Assembly: GCF_020748465.1 (NCBI RefSeq)
Contig: NZ_JAHZMP010000003.1
Span: 496,001-560,000, forward strand
Source of the DNA: Terrisporobacter mayombei
GTDB taxonomy: Bacteria > Bacillota > Clostridia > Peptostreptococcales > Peptostreptococcaceae
Direction of reading: 5' to 3'
Length of the DNA stretch: 64,000 bases
Part shown: in pieces, positions 15,662 to 26,215 of the stretch
How the letters are laid out: the number at the start of each line of letters is the position of its first letter
Position numbering within the stretch: position 1 is the stretch's first letter
Made by a program: the position numbers and the translations under genes
The notes under the pieces: model-generated
Databases searched by the model: none
Seen by the model: the letters and a program-made list of their open reading frames with translations, nothing else
What the model was told of the DNA's origin: nothing

Positions 15662-16813
15662 TTACTTAATTTCCTTCTTAATATATTCTAATGCTGATTT
15701 AAGTTGTTGATTTTCATTTGTCTCTTGAATTTTAGGTGTAATTCCCTTCCCGTTTATATAATCTCCATTTGGTGTAAAATACTGAGCAGTTGTTAATTTA
15801 TATCCAGTACCATCTTTTAATCCTTTTACACTTTGTACTAAACCTTTACCAAAAGATGTTTCACCTATGGCTATAGCTTTATTATTATCAACCAATGCTG
15901 CTGTTAAAATTTCTGATGCCGATGCACTTCCTCCATTTATTAAAACAACCATTGGCATATCAACTTGTTTATCATCTGACTTATAATACTCTTTATTGCC
16001 TGTATTATCCTTTGTATAGACAATAGTTCCTTTTCCTATTAAGTCATCAGCTATATCTACGCAAACATCTAATAATCCACCTGGATTGTCTCTCAAGTCT
16101 ATTACTAAGCCTTTGACTCCCTTAGATTCTAATTGACTTAAGTTTTCTTTAAATTCTTTATATGTATTTTCATCAAATGATTTTATTCTTAAGTAACCTA
16201 TATTATTATCCATAACCTCATTTGATACACTCTTTGTTACTATAGTTTCCCTCTTAATATCAAAACTTAATTCTTCTCCCTTTCTTTGAATAGTTAATTT
16301 AACCGTTGTATTTTCTTTTCCTTTTATATGTTTAATTACATCGTCAATTTTTTTAGCCTCAACAGATTCGCCATCAACTTTTAGAACTATATCTCCCGAT
16401 TTAATTCCAGCTTTGTCTGCGGGTGAACCTTCTATTGGAGAAATTATTGTTAACTTATTGTTTTCAGGATTAACACCTATATATACTCCAATTCCAACAA
16501 ATGAACCACTTGTTTGTTCTTTTAAGCTTTCAAATTCATCTGCTGTGTAGTATTGTGAATATGGATCATTAAGGCCTTCAAATAATCCTTTTAATGCTCC
16601 ATCAACTAGATTATTTCTAGATACTTCTTTGTAATAATCCTCCTGAATAAGTTCTTCTAAACCCAATAGCTTGTTATATTTTGCATAAGATTCATATAAG
16701 TCTTTCGATATTATTACTTTGTTTCCTAACGTAATTTGAAACATTGTTGTACCAATTATAGTTACTATTACAAGAATAATAGAATATATAAGGGCCCTTT
16801 TCTTAGATATCAT
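15662..16813 (-). CDS. ctpA: C-terminal processing serine protease (S41 family)
   Basis: A membrane-anchored protease acting outside the membrane. One transmembrane segment lies at about 8-28. A PDZ domain follows at about 100-180 (GSFVGIGVYIG; SPADKAGIKSGDIVLKVDG), then the S41 catalytic domain. The Ser-Lys dyad fits Ser298 in GGSASASE and Lys323 in FGKGLVQ, 25 residues apart as in E. coli Prc. The 383-aa length is shorter than B. subtilis CtpA/CtpB, with no peptidoglycan-binding tail. Spore formers use relatives (CtpB) for sigma-K activation, but which role this copy has cannot be told. AAGGAGAGATG lies upstream. Confidence 0.93.
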   Translation of the reverse strand: MISKKRALIYSIILVIVTIIGTTMFQITLGNKVIISKDLYESYAKYNKLLGLEELIQEDYYKEVSRNNLVDGALKGLFEGLNDPYSQYYTADEFESLKEQTSGSFVGIGVYIGVNPENNKLTIISPIEGSPADKAGIKSGDIVLKVDGESVEAKKIDDVIKHIKGKENTTVKLTIQRKGEELSFDIKRETIVTKSVSNEVMDNNIGYLRIKSFDENTYKEFKENLSQLESKGVKGLVIDLRDNPGGLLDVCVDIADDLIGKGTIVYTKDNTGNKEYYKSDDKQVDMPMVVLINGGSASASEILTAALVDNNKAIAIGETSFGKGLVQSVKGLKDGTGYKLTTAQYFTPNGDYINGKGITPKIQETNENQQLKSALEYIKKEIK

Positions 16814-16981
16814 TTGTTCATCTCTCCTTTAATCAATCTACTATATATTATATGACTAGCTTGTCTTTTTATTACTCTTTATCAATTATATTGCTTTAAA
16901 TCTATAATTTTACTAAAATCTATATTAGGAAAGTAAAATTTAGGTAATTATATAATACCACAATTAAGAGGTGTAGATTAT

Positions 16982-17551
16982 ATGAAAAAAGAGTTTAGAA
17001 AAAATGTTATTATGCTTAGAAAAGAAAAAAACAAGGATTTTATTAAACACAACTCAGATATAATCACAGAAAAACTACTTCAGTTAGACTGTATTAAAAA
17101 CGCACAAACTATTATGCTTTATTTAGACTTTAATAACGAAGTCGCCACAGATAGTTTAATTACTACACTTATAAACTTAGGTAAAACTGTGGCTTCACCT
17201 ATAACTTTAAAAGAAGAAAGAAAATTGATACCTTCTCAAATTACAGATCTAGAAAATGGAATTCAATATGGCGCTTATAATATTAGAGAGCCAAAACCTG
17301 AATGCTCACCTGCTATAGACATCAAAGATTTAGATGTGGTTATAGTACCAGCTGTAGCTTACGATAAAAATTGCTATAGACTTGGCTATGGTGGCGGTTT
17401 TTATGATAGATTTCTTGAGAATCTAAGAGAAGATGCGGTTACTGTGGGAATAGCTTTTGATTTACAGGTTTTTGATGAAGTTCCAAAAGAAGACCACGAT
17501 GCGCAACTAAACTACCTAGTGACTGAATCTACAATATTAACACCAAAATAA
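16982..17551 (+). CDS. 5-Formyltetrahydrofolate cyclo-ligase
   Basis: It converts 5-formyl-THF to 5,10-methenyl-THF with ATP in folate one-carbon metabolism. The 189-aa length is typical. The N-terminus KKEFRKNVIMLRKEK is the usual basic start, and RLGYGGGFYDR at 133-143 is the signature ATP/folate-binding loop. AAGAGGTGTAGATT precedes the ATG. It stands alone on the plus strand, divergent from ctpA and convergent with the chemoreceptor, with a shared terminator. Confidence 0.94.
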   Translation: MKKEFRKNVIMLRKEKNKDFIKHNSDIITEKLLQLDCIKNAQTIMLYLDFNNEVATDSLITTLINLGKTVASPITLKEERKLIPSQITDLENGIQYGAYNIREPKPECSPAIDIKDLDVVIVPAVAYDKNCYRLGYGGGFYDRFLENLREDAVTVGIAFDLQVFDEVPKEDHDAQLNYLVTESTILTPK

Positions 17552-17583
17552 ATTAAAAATATTTACATTTTAAATTAATAAAT

Positions 17584-17618
17584 AAAAAACTGATTCCAAT
17601 TTAGGAACCAGTTTTTTT
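17584..17618. terminator. Bidirectional terminator, cyclo-ligase / chemoreceptor
   Basis: AAAAACTG and CAGTTTTT with inner TTCC/GGAA form the stem. It has A and T runs on either side between two converging genes. Confidence 0.8.
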
Positions 17619-17637
17619 ATTATAATGATTTTTATAT

Positions 17638-19650
17638 TTAATTTTCAACTTTGAAACCCGATGCAACATTTTTAAGTATTTGAGCCTGGTTTGATAACTC
17701 GTTACTTGCTGCTGAACTTTCTTGGGCTGTTGCTGCATTTGTTTGAACAACAGAACTTATTTGTTCAATTCCTTCTAAAGTTTGTTTTAGAGCTGCAGCT
17801 TGCTCAACAGATGCTGAAGAAATTTCATCTATTAATTTTACAGATTGAGAAACCTCTTCAAGTACATTTTCAAGCATTTTTCCAGTTTTAATGGCTATAA
17901 GGTTACCATTTTGTACAGCTTTAACTGATTCCTCAATTAAATGATTTGTTTCTTTTGATGCATCTGAAGATCTTGTAGCTAGATTTCTTACTTCATCTGC
18001 GACAACTGCAAATCCTTTACCTGCTTCCCCTGCTCTAGACGCTTCTACTGCTGCATTCAAAGCTAATATATTTGTTTGGAATGAAATATCTTCAATTACT
18101 TTAATAATTTTACTTATTTGTGATGATTTGGAATTTATTTCTTCAATAGCTAATATCATTTTTTTCATTTGATCATTACTTGTTATAGCAAGTTCTCCAG
18201 CAGATCTAACTTGTTTTGAGGCATTTAATGCATTATTTGCATTTGTTGATACTCTATCTGATAAATCATTTACTGTAGCTGTTAATTCTTCTGTTGTACT
18301 TGCTTGATATAGTGAGCCTTCAGCAAGTACTTGAGCGGCATTTGCTATTTCTTTTGAACCAACTGCAACGTTTTCTGATGTTTCAACAATTTTTCCTATA
18401 GTCTCTTTAAATATAGATGAAAGTTGCAATAACGAATTCTTTATCTTAGCAAAATCACCTTCATAGTTCTGCTTTAAATCAATCTTTAAATCTCCCGTTG
18501 AAAACTTATCTAATGATTCTGATATTTCATCAATATAAATAATATATTCATTCAACCTTAAAACAAGTTTCTTCATTGATTCAGCCAGTCTTCCAGTCTC
18601 ATCTTTACTTTCTATATTTATTTCTGCATTAAGATTTCCTGCTGCCAGTTCTTCTGTTACATTCATAAGATTTTCAATTGGTGCAACTAAACTTTTTGTT
18701 ACTGCTATGATTGCTACTATAAGAATTAAAAATGCTATTAAATAAATTCCTAATGTAGTAGATATAGATGTTTTTACTAAAGCCATATAACTATCTTTAC
18801 TAATACTTAGAAGTACTTTCCATCCAGCATCTCTTGTACCACTTACTATGCTATAGCGCGTTTTACCATTTTCAGTATATTCTATTATTCTATTTGTTGT
18901 GTTATCTATTTCATTAAGTATTTTATCATCAAATCCTATTTCACTAACATTCTTAAGAACCTTCTCAGTATCTTTACTTGCCAATACTTGTCCAGTATTT
19001 GAGATAAGCATTGTGTATCCACCATCTTTAAAGTCAGTCTCCATTGTTGCCACTTGTTGACTTATATCTTCAATAGAAACATCAACTGCTGCAACACCTA
19101 TAATTTCTTTATTATTCACATCATATACTGGAGCTGAAAATGTAACAACCATATTTCCAGTAACTGAATCTTCGTATGGCTCAGATATAATAAATCCATT
19201 TTCAATATCTTCACTATTTGAAAACCAGTAATTTCTTGATTTTAAATCAAATCCTTCATCGCTAAGATAGGTTCCACTATCAAATGCTAAATCTTCATTT
19301 GCTGAAGCAATATATGCATTTAAAATTTGAGTATCTTTTTCCTTTACATATCCAAGTGATTTATAGGCATCTTTATAAGATGAATGATTCTTATAATCCT
19401 TTCTAGTTGCATCTGTTAATACATTTCTTATAGATGCATTCCCTGCCATTTGTATTGCCATTGTTTTATATCTCGTAAAATATTCATTTATGTTGGAAAC
19501 TATATTTTTTGTAGTTAGTGTTGAAATACTTTCTTGATTTTTAGATACAGTTTTTACTGTATTCTTCATAGTAAATACACCAGAAATTATCATAGCTAAA
19601 ATGGCAATACCACCAATCATTGTTAAAATTTTAGTCTTAATACTTTTCAT
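17638..19650 (-). CDS. Methyl-accepting chemotaxis protein with dCache sensor
   Basis: A transmembrane receptor of 670 aa. It has a first membrane segment at about 7-29, an extracellular double-Cache-like domain to about 285 (GFIISEPYEDSVTGNMVVTFSAPV typical of dCache_1, split in reading), a second membrane segment at about 293-315, HAMP at about 316-370, and a cytoplasmic signalling domain with the hairpin tip EVRNLATRS. Gln/Glu-rich methylation helices lie on both sides of the tip. The ligand is not deducible. It is transcribed alone and no other chemotaxis gene is present. GGAAGGGG precedes the ATG. Confidence 0.92.
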   Translation of the reverse strand: MKSIKTKILTMIGGIAILAMIISGVFTMKNTVKTVSKNQESISTLTTKNIVSNINEYFTRYKTMAIQMAGNASIRNVLTDATRKDYKNHSSYKDAYKSLGYVKEKDTQILNAYIASANEDLAFDSGTYLSDEGFDLKSRNYWFSNSEDIENGFIISEPYEDSVTGNMVVTFSAPVYDVNNKEIIGVAAVDVSIEDISQQVATMETDFKDGGYTMLISNTGQVLASKDTEKVLKNVSEIGFDDKILNEIDNTTNRIIEYTENGKTRYSIVSGTRDAGWKVLLSISKDSYMALVKTSISTTLGIYLIAFLILIVAIIAVTKSLVAPIENLMNVTEELAAGNLNAEINIESKDETGRLAESMKKLVLRLNEYIIYIDEISESLDKFSTGDLKIDLKQNYEGDFAKIKNSLLQLSSIFKETIGKIVETSENVAVGSKEIANAAQVLAEGSLYQASTTEELTATVNDLSDRVSTNANNALNASKQVRSAGELAITSNDQMKKMILAIEEINSKSSQISKIIKVIEDISFQTNILALNAAVEASRAGEAGKGFAVVADEVRNLATRSSDASKETNHLIEESVKAVQNGNLIAIKTGKMLENVLEEVSQSVKLIDEISSASVEQAAALKQTLEGIEQISSVVQTNAATAQESSAASNELSNQAQILKNVASGFKVEN

Positions 19651-19837
19651 AAGTTTACCCCTTCCAATTCCACCTTATATTGTTCGATTTATAGATCAAA
19701 AAATAATATTTATAATATAAAGGCATAAGCTCCATTTCTACCAAAATATTACTGTATGGATAATATACGGATTTAAATATAAAAGCTTAATGAAAATTAT
19801 TAATTTTCTGACAAATAATCATTAGGAATACATCTAT

Positions 19838-19873
19838 AAAAAACACCCCAACTGTTACTAAGCGTTGGGGTTC
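19838..19873 (-). terminator. Intrinsic terminator of the 141-aa gene
   Basis: On the minus strand, CCCCAAC and GTTGGGG form the stem, followed by TGTTTTTTAT. Confidence 0.85.
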
Positions 19874-19880
19874 AAATTTC

Positions 19881-20306
19881 TTATTTTTCTTCTTTTGAAG
19901 CATTTAATTGTATCTTGTCTGGCAAAGATTTAAGATTTGTTTCAGCAACTACAAAAGGATAGGATTTATCCTTGTCTTTATATGTAATATTTACTGTCAT
20001 AACAGTTTTTTCTTCCACTGTATCCATGGTGATTTTGTCTATGTCTATACCATGCTCTTTTTCTCCTCTTGTTACTATAACATATATCTTATCATCTAGT
20101 TTTACTGCTAAAGCTCTTTCTTCATCTTCGTACTTATCCATAATATCTAATATTTTTTCTGGAATAGATTCTCTTTGCACCATTGTAAAATCTACAGGCT
20201 TTGAAGTATCTAAAAATAATTTAGGTATAAAAACAAATCCTAAAACTATAAATAATATTAGTATTACACCATATATTACTCCTTTGATATTAAACTTAAT
20301 CTCCAC
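19881..20306 (-). CDS. Membrane-anchored hypothetical protein (PrcB-like C-terminus possible)
   Basis: 141 aa with one N-terminal membrane segment (about 9-29) and an extracytoplasmic domain. The domain pattern YVIVTRGEKEHGIDIDKI then YPFVVAETNLKSLPDKI (read separately) resembles the small PrcB-type domain found in secreted proteins of Firmicutes, but I am not certain. The start is GTG at 20306, with GGAGG six bases upstream. A Lys/Glu tail closes the protein. It is monocistronic, between transketolase and the chemoreceptor. Confidence 0.6.
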   Translation of the reverse strand: MEIKFNIKGVIYGVILILFIVLGFVFIPKLFLDTSKPVDFTMVQRESIPEKILDIMDKYEDEERALAVKLDDKIYVIVTRGEKEHGIDIDKITMDTVEEKTVMTVNITYKDKDKSYPFVVAETNLKSLPDKIQLNASKEEK

Positions 20307-20404
20307 ATTATCCCTCCTATCTCTTATAAATATATGAGGAAATAATCTTTGATAGAATCAAAAAATTCACTTTGTTTATATACCCAAACGATATGATTTT
20401 ACAT

Positions 20405-20443
20405 AAAAAGGCATATTTAATAAAATATTAAATACGCCTTTTA
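20405..20443 (-). terminator. Intrinsic terminator of the transketolase operon
   Basis: On the minus strand, AAAAGGCGTATTTA and TAAATATGCCTTTT form a long stem around an AT loop. Confidence 0.8.
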
Positions 20444-20452
20444 TATATATTA

Positions 20453-21382
20453 TTAGTTTAATGCTTCTTTAACTTTTTCTACTATATTCTTAGCATTTAA
20501 ACCATATTTTTCTAATAATTCATTTGGTGTTCCTGACTCACCGAAGCTATCATTTACTCCAACTTTTTTAACTATTGTAGGATGATTTTCAGATACAACT
20601 TCACTTACAGCTGACCCTAATCCACCTATTATACTGTGCTCTTCTGCTGTTATTATTGCTTTAGTTTCTTTAGCAGCTTTTATGATAAGTTCTGTATCTA
20701 TTGGTTTTATTGTAGACATATTGATAACTCTAACATTTATGTTTTCTTCTTTTAACATATCTGCAGCTATTATTGCTTCGTTAACCATTATTCCACAAGC
20801 TATTATTGTAGCATCGTTACCGTCTCTAAGAACAACACCTTTTCCAATTTCAAAATTATAATCTTCTTCAAATATTGTTGGAACTGCACTTCTTCCAAGT
20901 CTAACGTACATTGGCCCATTAAACTCTGCTGCAGCAAATATCATCTTTTCAGCTTCAACTCCATCAGCTGGAACAACTACTGTCATATTTGGAATAGATC
21001 TCATTAAAGATATATCTTCCACACTTTGGTGAGAACCACCGTCTTCTCCAACAGTTATACCTGCATGTGTAGCACATATTTTAACGTTTAATTTAGGATA
21101 GCATACTGAGTTTCTTATTACTTCGAACGCTCTTCCAGTTGCAAACATAGCAAATGTACTTGCAAAAGGTATCTTACCTGCTGCTGCAAAACCACAAGCA
21201 GCTCCTACTAAGTTTTGCTCTGCTATACCCATGTTAAAAAATCTATTTGGGTATGCTTTTAAGAAGTCATTTGTTTTAGTTGATTTAGATAAATCTGCAT
21301 CTAAAACTACTACATCATCATTTATTTTTCCTAATTTAACTAAAGCTTTTCCGTAAGCCTCCCTAGTTGCTATTTTACTCAT
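20453..21382 (-). CDS. Transketolase, C-terminal subunit
   Basis: The pyrimidine-binding and C-terminal half of a split transketolase, pairing with the upstream N-terminal subunit to move two-carbon units in the pentose phosphate pathway. [23 protein letters not shown] contains the catalytic Glu that activates thiamine diphosphate, and [20 protein letters not shown] and RLGRSAVP follow. A GTG three codons upstream overlaps the ribosome site, so the ATG at 21382 ([10 protein letters not shown], after GGAGGTGCTTTCC) is the better start. It gives 309 aa and an 8-base overlap with the upstream gene. Confidence 0.94.
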   Translation of the reverse strand: MSKIATREAYGKALVKLGKINDDVVVLDADLSKSTKTNDFLKAYPNRFFNMGIAEQNLVGAACGFAAAGKIPFASTFAMFATGRAFEVIRNSVCYPKLNVKICATHAGITVGEDGGSHQSVEDISLMRSIPNMTVVVPADGVEAEKMIFAAAEFNGPMYVRLGRSAVPTIFEEDYNFEIGKGVVLRDGNDATIIACGIMVNEAIIAADMLKEENINVRVINMSTIKPIDTELIIKAAKETKAIITAEEHSIIGGLGSAVSEVVSENHPTIVKKVGVNDSFGESGTPNELLEKYGLNAKNIVEKVKEALN

Positions 21383-22202
21383 GGAAAGCACCTCCTAATT
21401 CTGATAATGCTTGTTCAAGTTGTTCCTCACTTGGTGCACTTCCATGCCATGACGCTTGGTTTTCCATGAAAGACACGCCTTTACCTTTTACTGTTTTAGC
21501 TATTATCATTGTTGGTTTACCTACTGTATCTTTTGCCATATCTAGAGCTGCAAATATTTGGTCGAAGTCATGACCATCAATAGTTATTACATTCCATCCA
21601 AAAGTCCTAAACTTATCTTCTATAGGATTAATGCTCATTACTGAATCAACTTCTCCATCAATTTGAAGTCCATTGTAATCAAGGAATGCTATCATATTAT
21701 CAAGCTTGTAATGGGCCGCACTCATAGCAGCTTCCCATATTATTCCTTCTTGAACCTCTCCATCTCCTAATAATGCATATACATTCCATGGAGCATTGTC
21801 TAATTTAGCTGCCATAGCCATTCCGCACGCAACAGAAAAACCTTGTCCTAATGAACCTGTTGACATTTCAACACCAGGTATCTTTTTCATATCAGGATGC
21901 CCTTGAAGCATACTTCCTAATTTTCTTAAATGATTTAACTCTTCTTTCTCAAAATATCCTCTCTCAGCTAATGTTGCATATAAAGCTGGAGCTGCATGAC
22001 CTTTTGATAAAACAAATCTATCTCTATCTTCCATTTTTGGATTTGTTGGGTCAATATTCATTTGATCAAAATAAAGAGCTGTTAAAATCTCAACTGCTGA
22101 TAATGAACCTCCCGGATGTCCTGATTTTGATTTACATATCATTGAGACAATGTCTTTTCTTATTACATTAGTAATTTCATTTAATCCTTTATGGTCTCTC
22201 AT
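21375..22202 (-). CDS. Transketolase, N-terminal subunit
   Basis: The diphosphate-binding half of split transketolase, 275 aa. Motifs are [18 protein letters not shown] (about 28-45), [17 protein letters not shown], and [15 protein letters not shown] followed by [10 protein letters not shown], the thiamine-diphosphate/Mg site (GDG...N). GGGAGGTAAATTAC precedes ATG. Split transketolases are common in clostridia and archaea. The two subunits overlap translationally, which suggests equal synthesis. Confidence 0.95.
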   Translation of the reverse strand: MRDHKGLNEITNVIRKDIVSMICKSKSGHPGGSLSAVEILTALYFDQMNIDPTNPKMEDRDRFVLSKGHAAPALYATLAERGYFEKEELNHLRKLGSMLQGHPDMKKIPGVEMSTGSLGQGFSVACGMAMAAKLDNAPWNVYALLGDGEVQEGIIWEAAMSAAHYKLDNMIAFLDYNGLQIDGEVDSVMSINPIEDKFRTFGWNVITIDGHDFDQIFAALDMAKDTVGKPTMIIAKTVKGKGVSFMENQASWHGSAPSEEQLEQALSELGGAFHE

Positions 22203-22324
22203 GTAATTTACCTCCCTAAGTTATATACTGAGGCTATTGGTTAATTAGCCATATTGTATTTAAATCTCATTATATTATAACATCTTTATGATGTTTTTTT
22301 GTGTTTTTTGTATATAAAACAAAA

Positions 22325-22358
22325 AAATTATTGATATGCTACTATATCAATAATTTTT
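22325..22358 (-). terminator. Intrinsic terminator of the mazEF-type operon
   Basis: On the minus strand, AATTATTGATAT and ATATCAATAATT form the stem, followed by TTTTTTTG. It overlaps the toxin stop codon. Confidence 0.8.
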
Positions 22359-22723
22359 TATATGCTAAATAAATCTAAACTTATTTGCAGTCCATTATTT
22401 ACTTTTAGCATAGTTTTATTATCTAGATAACCTATTTTTTCTCTCAGTCGCTTTTTGTCTATGGTTCTAATTTGCTCTAAGAGAATTACAGAATCTTTAT
22501 TAAGCCCATATTCACTGGAGCTTATTTCTATATGAGTAGGCAATTTTGCTTTATTAATCTGGGATGTTATAGCCGCCACTATGACTGTCGGGCTATATTT
22601 ATTTCCTATATTATTTTGGATTATTAAAACAGGTCTAACGCCTCCTTGCTCCGAGCCAATAACTGGACTTAAATCTGCATAAAATAAATCTCCTCGCTTA
22701 ATATCTAAGCCAAGATTATTCAA
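22358..22723 (-). CDS. mazF: MazF/PemK-family endoribonuclease toxin (EndoA-like)
   Basis: An mRNA interferase cutting at short single-stranded sequences. The 121-aa length and motifs match the B. subtilis EndoA type: [23 protein letters not shown] with the catalytic Arg, [18 protein letters not shown], and [13 protein letters not shown]. It starts at a TTG (22723) overlapping the antitoxin stop by eight bases, with AAGGAG a little far upstream, so it is likely translated by coupling. In many Gram-positive genomes this pair sits in the alr/acpS region, as here. Confidence 0.93.
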   Translation of the reverse strand: MNNLGLDIKRGDLFYADLSPVIGSEQGGVRPVLIIQNNIGNKYSPTVIVAAITSQINKAKLPTHIEISSSEYGLNKDSVILLEQIRTIDKKRLREKIGYLDNKTMLKVNNGLQISLDLFSI

Positions 22724-22997
22724 CTTTAGCTATATCTCCTTCAGAATCATCATCCAAAGATACGTCATCTGTCATACCAAGCTCTGCTAATGATAAGTTG
22801 ATTTTAGCCATTTCTTTATAACCCTTTATCATACTTTCTTTTAAATTAATTTTCTTTTTTTGGGTTATATAAAACTGAAAAGCAGCTTTTGCAAAATCTT
22901 CCCTATTACTATTTTCCATCTGAACTATTTGATCCACCTCAGATAAAATATAGTCGGGTAAAGTAAACATAATTTTTTCTTTATTTTTATTGCTCAC
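22716..22997 (-). CDS. mazE: Ribbon-helix-helix antitoxin of the MazF toxin (EndoAI-like)
   Basis: A 93-aa acidic-tailed protein. The N-terminal [17 protein letters not shown] is a ribbon-helix-helix DNA-binding motif of the CopG type. The acidic C-terminus ([17 protein letters not shown]) would wrap the toxin. An open frame extends to 23111, but GTG at 22997 has GGGAGGCGATTTT directly upstream and a strong promoter 33 bases further up, so the longer start is rejected. It represses and neutralises with the overlapping toxin gene. Confidence 0.88.
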   Translation of the reverse strand: MSNKNKEKIMFTLPDYILSEVDQIVQMENSNREDFAKAAFQFYITQKKKINLKESMIKGYKEMAKINLSLAELGMTDDVSLDDDSEGDIAKVE

Positions 22998-23029
22998 AAA
23001 ATCGCCTCCCAGAGAACAATATCTCTTAT

Positions 23030-23058
23030 ATTTTATCAGATTCCTAACTAATTGTAAA
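23030..23058 (-). promoter_or_regulatory. Sigma-A promoter of the mazEF-type pair
   Basis: The minus strand reads TTTACA, 17 bases, then TAAAAT with an extended TG. It lies inside 22998-23336, a 339-base gap before the next gene, where I find no other feature. In C. difficile the alanine racemase gene alr2 would occupy this position. Confidence 0.6.
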
Positions 23059-23336
23059 ATTGCATTTGTTTCCATATAAGTACGTTCATTTGTCGTGTAT
23101 TTAGTAAGCAAAATTAAATTTCTTTTCTCTTATTTTAATTTTTATACACCTTATGTTAAATATTATAACCTACACAACTTTTTTTATGTCTTAAATAATA
23201 GTTTCTGGAGCAAAAATTTACTATACAACTTATTCATTAATAATAGCTTTGTTATGACTTTTAATATCCTTTTTATTTTAGTAAAACAAATTATTATGTC
23301 ATCTAGATTTCTCTTAAGTTGTTTATACTATTTTAT

Positions 23337-23930
23337 TTATTTTTCATACTTAAAATCTTCATATGTTACTATAAATATAGGTTTATCTTCATTATCTAGT
23401 ATTTCCATTTTATTTGGATTTTTAGTCTTATTATCTACATATAAAACTTGTTTATTAAAATATTTATTATCGCCTGGTATTTTTGTTTCTATTTTTAATT
23501 CACTTTCTGTAACTTCTAAAATTATTGATTCATTTTGCCTATAGTTTTTTATAAAATCTCCAATAAATAAATAATGACTATCATTATTTATATTAGGAAG
23601 TTCTATTGTATCATTGGTACTAGGATTGCTAACTAAAACTTTATCACCCTTATATTCAATAGTTTTTCCTTGTAAATTCTTTGGTGACTTGACTTCTAAC
23701 TTATAATAATCAGGTTTTTTATATGTGTGTTTAAAAATATAGGTAGTATTCTCCTTATTTCCTATAGCTTCTACTTTTGCAGTACAAGTATATGATTCAA
23801 TTTTTGAAATTTGATTTTGGAAATCCTCATATACTTCTTCCTTCGTATATTCTTTTCTTCCACATCCAACACTATATAGAGTAATTATTGAAACAATTAT
23901 TATTAGTAACGAATACCACTTATTTTTCAC
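23337..23930 (-). CDS. gerS: GerS-like spore germination lipoprotein
   Basis: A 197-aa lipoprotein with an N-terminal hydrophobic segment and lipobox ending at Cys23 (YSVGC). The mature part has the LolA/GerS-type beta-rich pattern (IESYTCTAKVEAIG, YKKPDYYKLEV, GDKVLVSN). In C. difficile, GerS is needed for cortex modification and SleC-dependent germination; it lies beside alr2, between the mazEF pair and acpS. The neighbours here (mazEF, acpS, atp operon) match that locus, supporting the call. It begins at a GTG after TAGGAGGTACTTT. Confidence 0.75.
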   Translation of the reverse strand: MKNKWYSLLIIIVSIITLYSVGCGRKEYTKEEVYEDFQNQISKIESYTCTAKVEAIGNKENTTYIFKHTYKKPDYYKLEVKSPKNLQGKTIEYKGDKVLVSNPSTNDTIELPNINNDSHYLFIGDFIKNYRQNESIILEVTESELKIETKIPGDNKYFNKQVLYVDNKTKNPNKMEILDNEDKPIFIVTYEDFKYEK

Positions 23931-23984
23931 AAAGTACCTCCTAATTTATTTTTATTCATTCGTATATTTAAATATATCTTATTT

Positions 23985-24362
23985 TTACATTGTAATTGTT
24001 ATAGCATTTGCAACAGCATAGTTCTCACTATGAGATATGCTTACCTTTATTTCTAAAACACTATATTGTATGCAAATTTGTTCCAAATTATTATAAGTTT
24101 TTACTATAGGCTTTCCTAAGCTATTTCTAAGTACTTCTATATCTTTAAAATTATAACCCCTTATACCCAATCCTAAAGATTTGCTAATAGCTTCTTTTGC
24201 TGCAAAATTACCAGCTATTGTTTGAGGATTATTTCCCTTTTCCTCAAACATTTCTATTTCTCTCTGTGTAAATATCTTTTTTAGAAAATCACCTCTTTTA
24301 CTTAATGCATTTTTAATTCTCTCTACTTCTATAATATCTGTCCCTATATCTAAAATATTCAT
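23985..24362 (-). CDS. acpS: Holo-[acyl-carrier-protein] synthase
   Basis: It transfers 4'-phosphopantetheine from CoA to acyl carrier protein. The 125-aa length is normal. The N-terminal IGTDIIEVERIK holds the Mg-binding Asp9, and FAAKEAISKSLG holds the second catalytic Glu/Lys region. SISHSENYAVA near the end is also typical. GGGAGGAAAAC precedes the ATG. It lies just upstream of gerS on the same strand. Confidence 0.95.
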   Translation of the reverse strand: MNILDIGTDIIEVERIKNALSKRGDFLKKIFTQREIEMFEEKGNNPQTIAGNFAAKEAISKSLGLGIRGYNFKDIEVLRNSLGKPIVKTYNNLEQICIQYSVLEIKVSISHSENYAVANAITITM

Positions 24363-24473
24363 GTTTTCCTCCCATAAATTCTCTCTAATATAATTATCTT
24401 ACCTTATTTTAAACAATTATATTACCGTTAATAATATTTTTGTTTTATACACCAAATCTTAGTTTTAGACAAA

Positions 24474-24507
24474 GTAAAAAGACTAGGATCATTCCTAGTC
24501 TTTTTAC
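24474..24507. terminator. Terminator of the ATP synthase operon
   Basis: AAAAAGACTAGGA and TCCTAGTCTTTTT make a 13-bp symmetric stem with a four-base loop and T runs on both strands. It lies 35 bases after atpC. Confidence 0.88.
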
Positions 24508-24541
24508 GTAATATTATATTCTAGTTTTAAAGTCCACAGAC

Positions 24542-24805
24542 TTAATCGTTCCATTTAGCGGACTCAGTTAGTATAGTCGTTTTTTCTTTACTAACAGTCA
24601 TGAAACCACCAGATATTTGGCCAGATTTAAACTTGCCATCTTTTTTTATTCTTAATTCTCCATCGATTAAACCAACAACGAAAGGTATATGATCTTTTAA
24701 TATAGCTCTATCCCCTTGTGTTGTTCTAGTTATAACCATTTCCACCTCACCTTGGTAGAACTTTTCTTCTGGAGTTACTATTTCAAGTTGAAATATGTTT
24801 GCCAT
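24542..24805 (-). CDS. atpC: F1 ATP synthase epsilon subunit, lacking the C-terminal domain
   Basis: The beta-sandwich domain is clear (FQLEIVTPEEKFYQGEVEMV; GDRAILKDHIPFVVGLIDG), and this part connects gamma to the c-ring. The protein ends at 87 aa, whereas most bacterial epsilon subunits run about 130-140 aa with two C-terminal helices that inhibit ATP hydrolysis. After the stop there is no in-frame continuation, only 35 bases to the operon terminator. It looks like a genuine short form rather than a frameshift. It is the last gene of the operon, three bases after atpD. Confidence 0.92.
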   Translation of the reverse strand: MANIFQLEIVTPEEKFYQGEVEMVITRTTQGDRAILKDHIPFVVGLIDGELRIKKDGKFKSGQISGGFMTVSKEKTTILTESAKWND

Positions 24806-24808
24806 GAC

Positions 24809-26206
<1,398 letters not shown>

Positions 26207-26215
26207 CTAACCTCC

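Noticed and set aside
22716..23111. Longer antitoxin starting at 23111
   Set aside because: The extra 38 codons cover the promoter and ribosome site of the shorter form, and GTG at 22997 has a strong ribosome site.
23095..23544. Plus-strand frame of 149 codons over the gerS 3' end and the adjacent gap
   Set aside because: Its second half is antisense to gerS. Its hydrophobic, Tyr/Phe/Ser-rich composition is what AT-rich antisense DNA yields, and there is no ribosome site.
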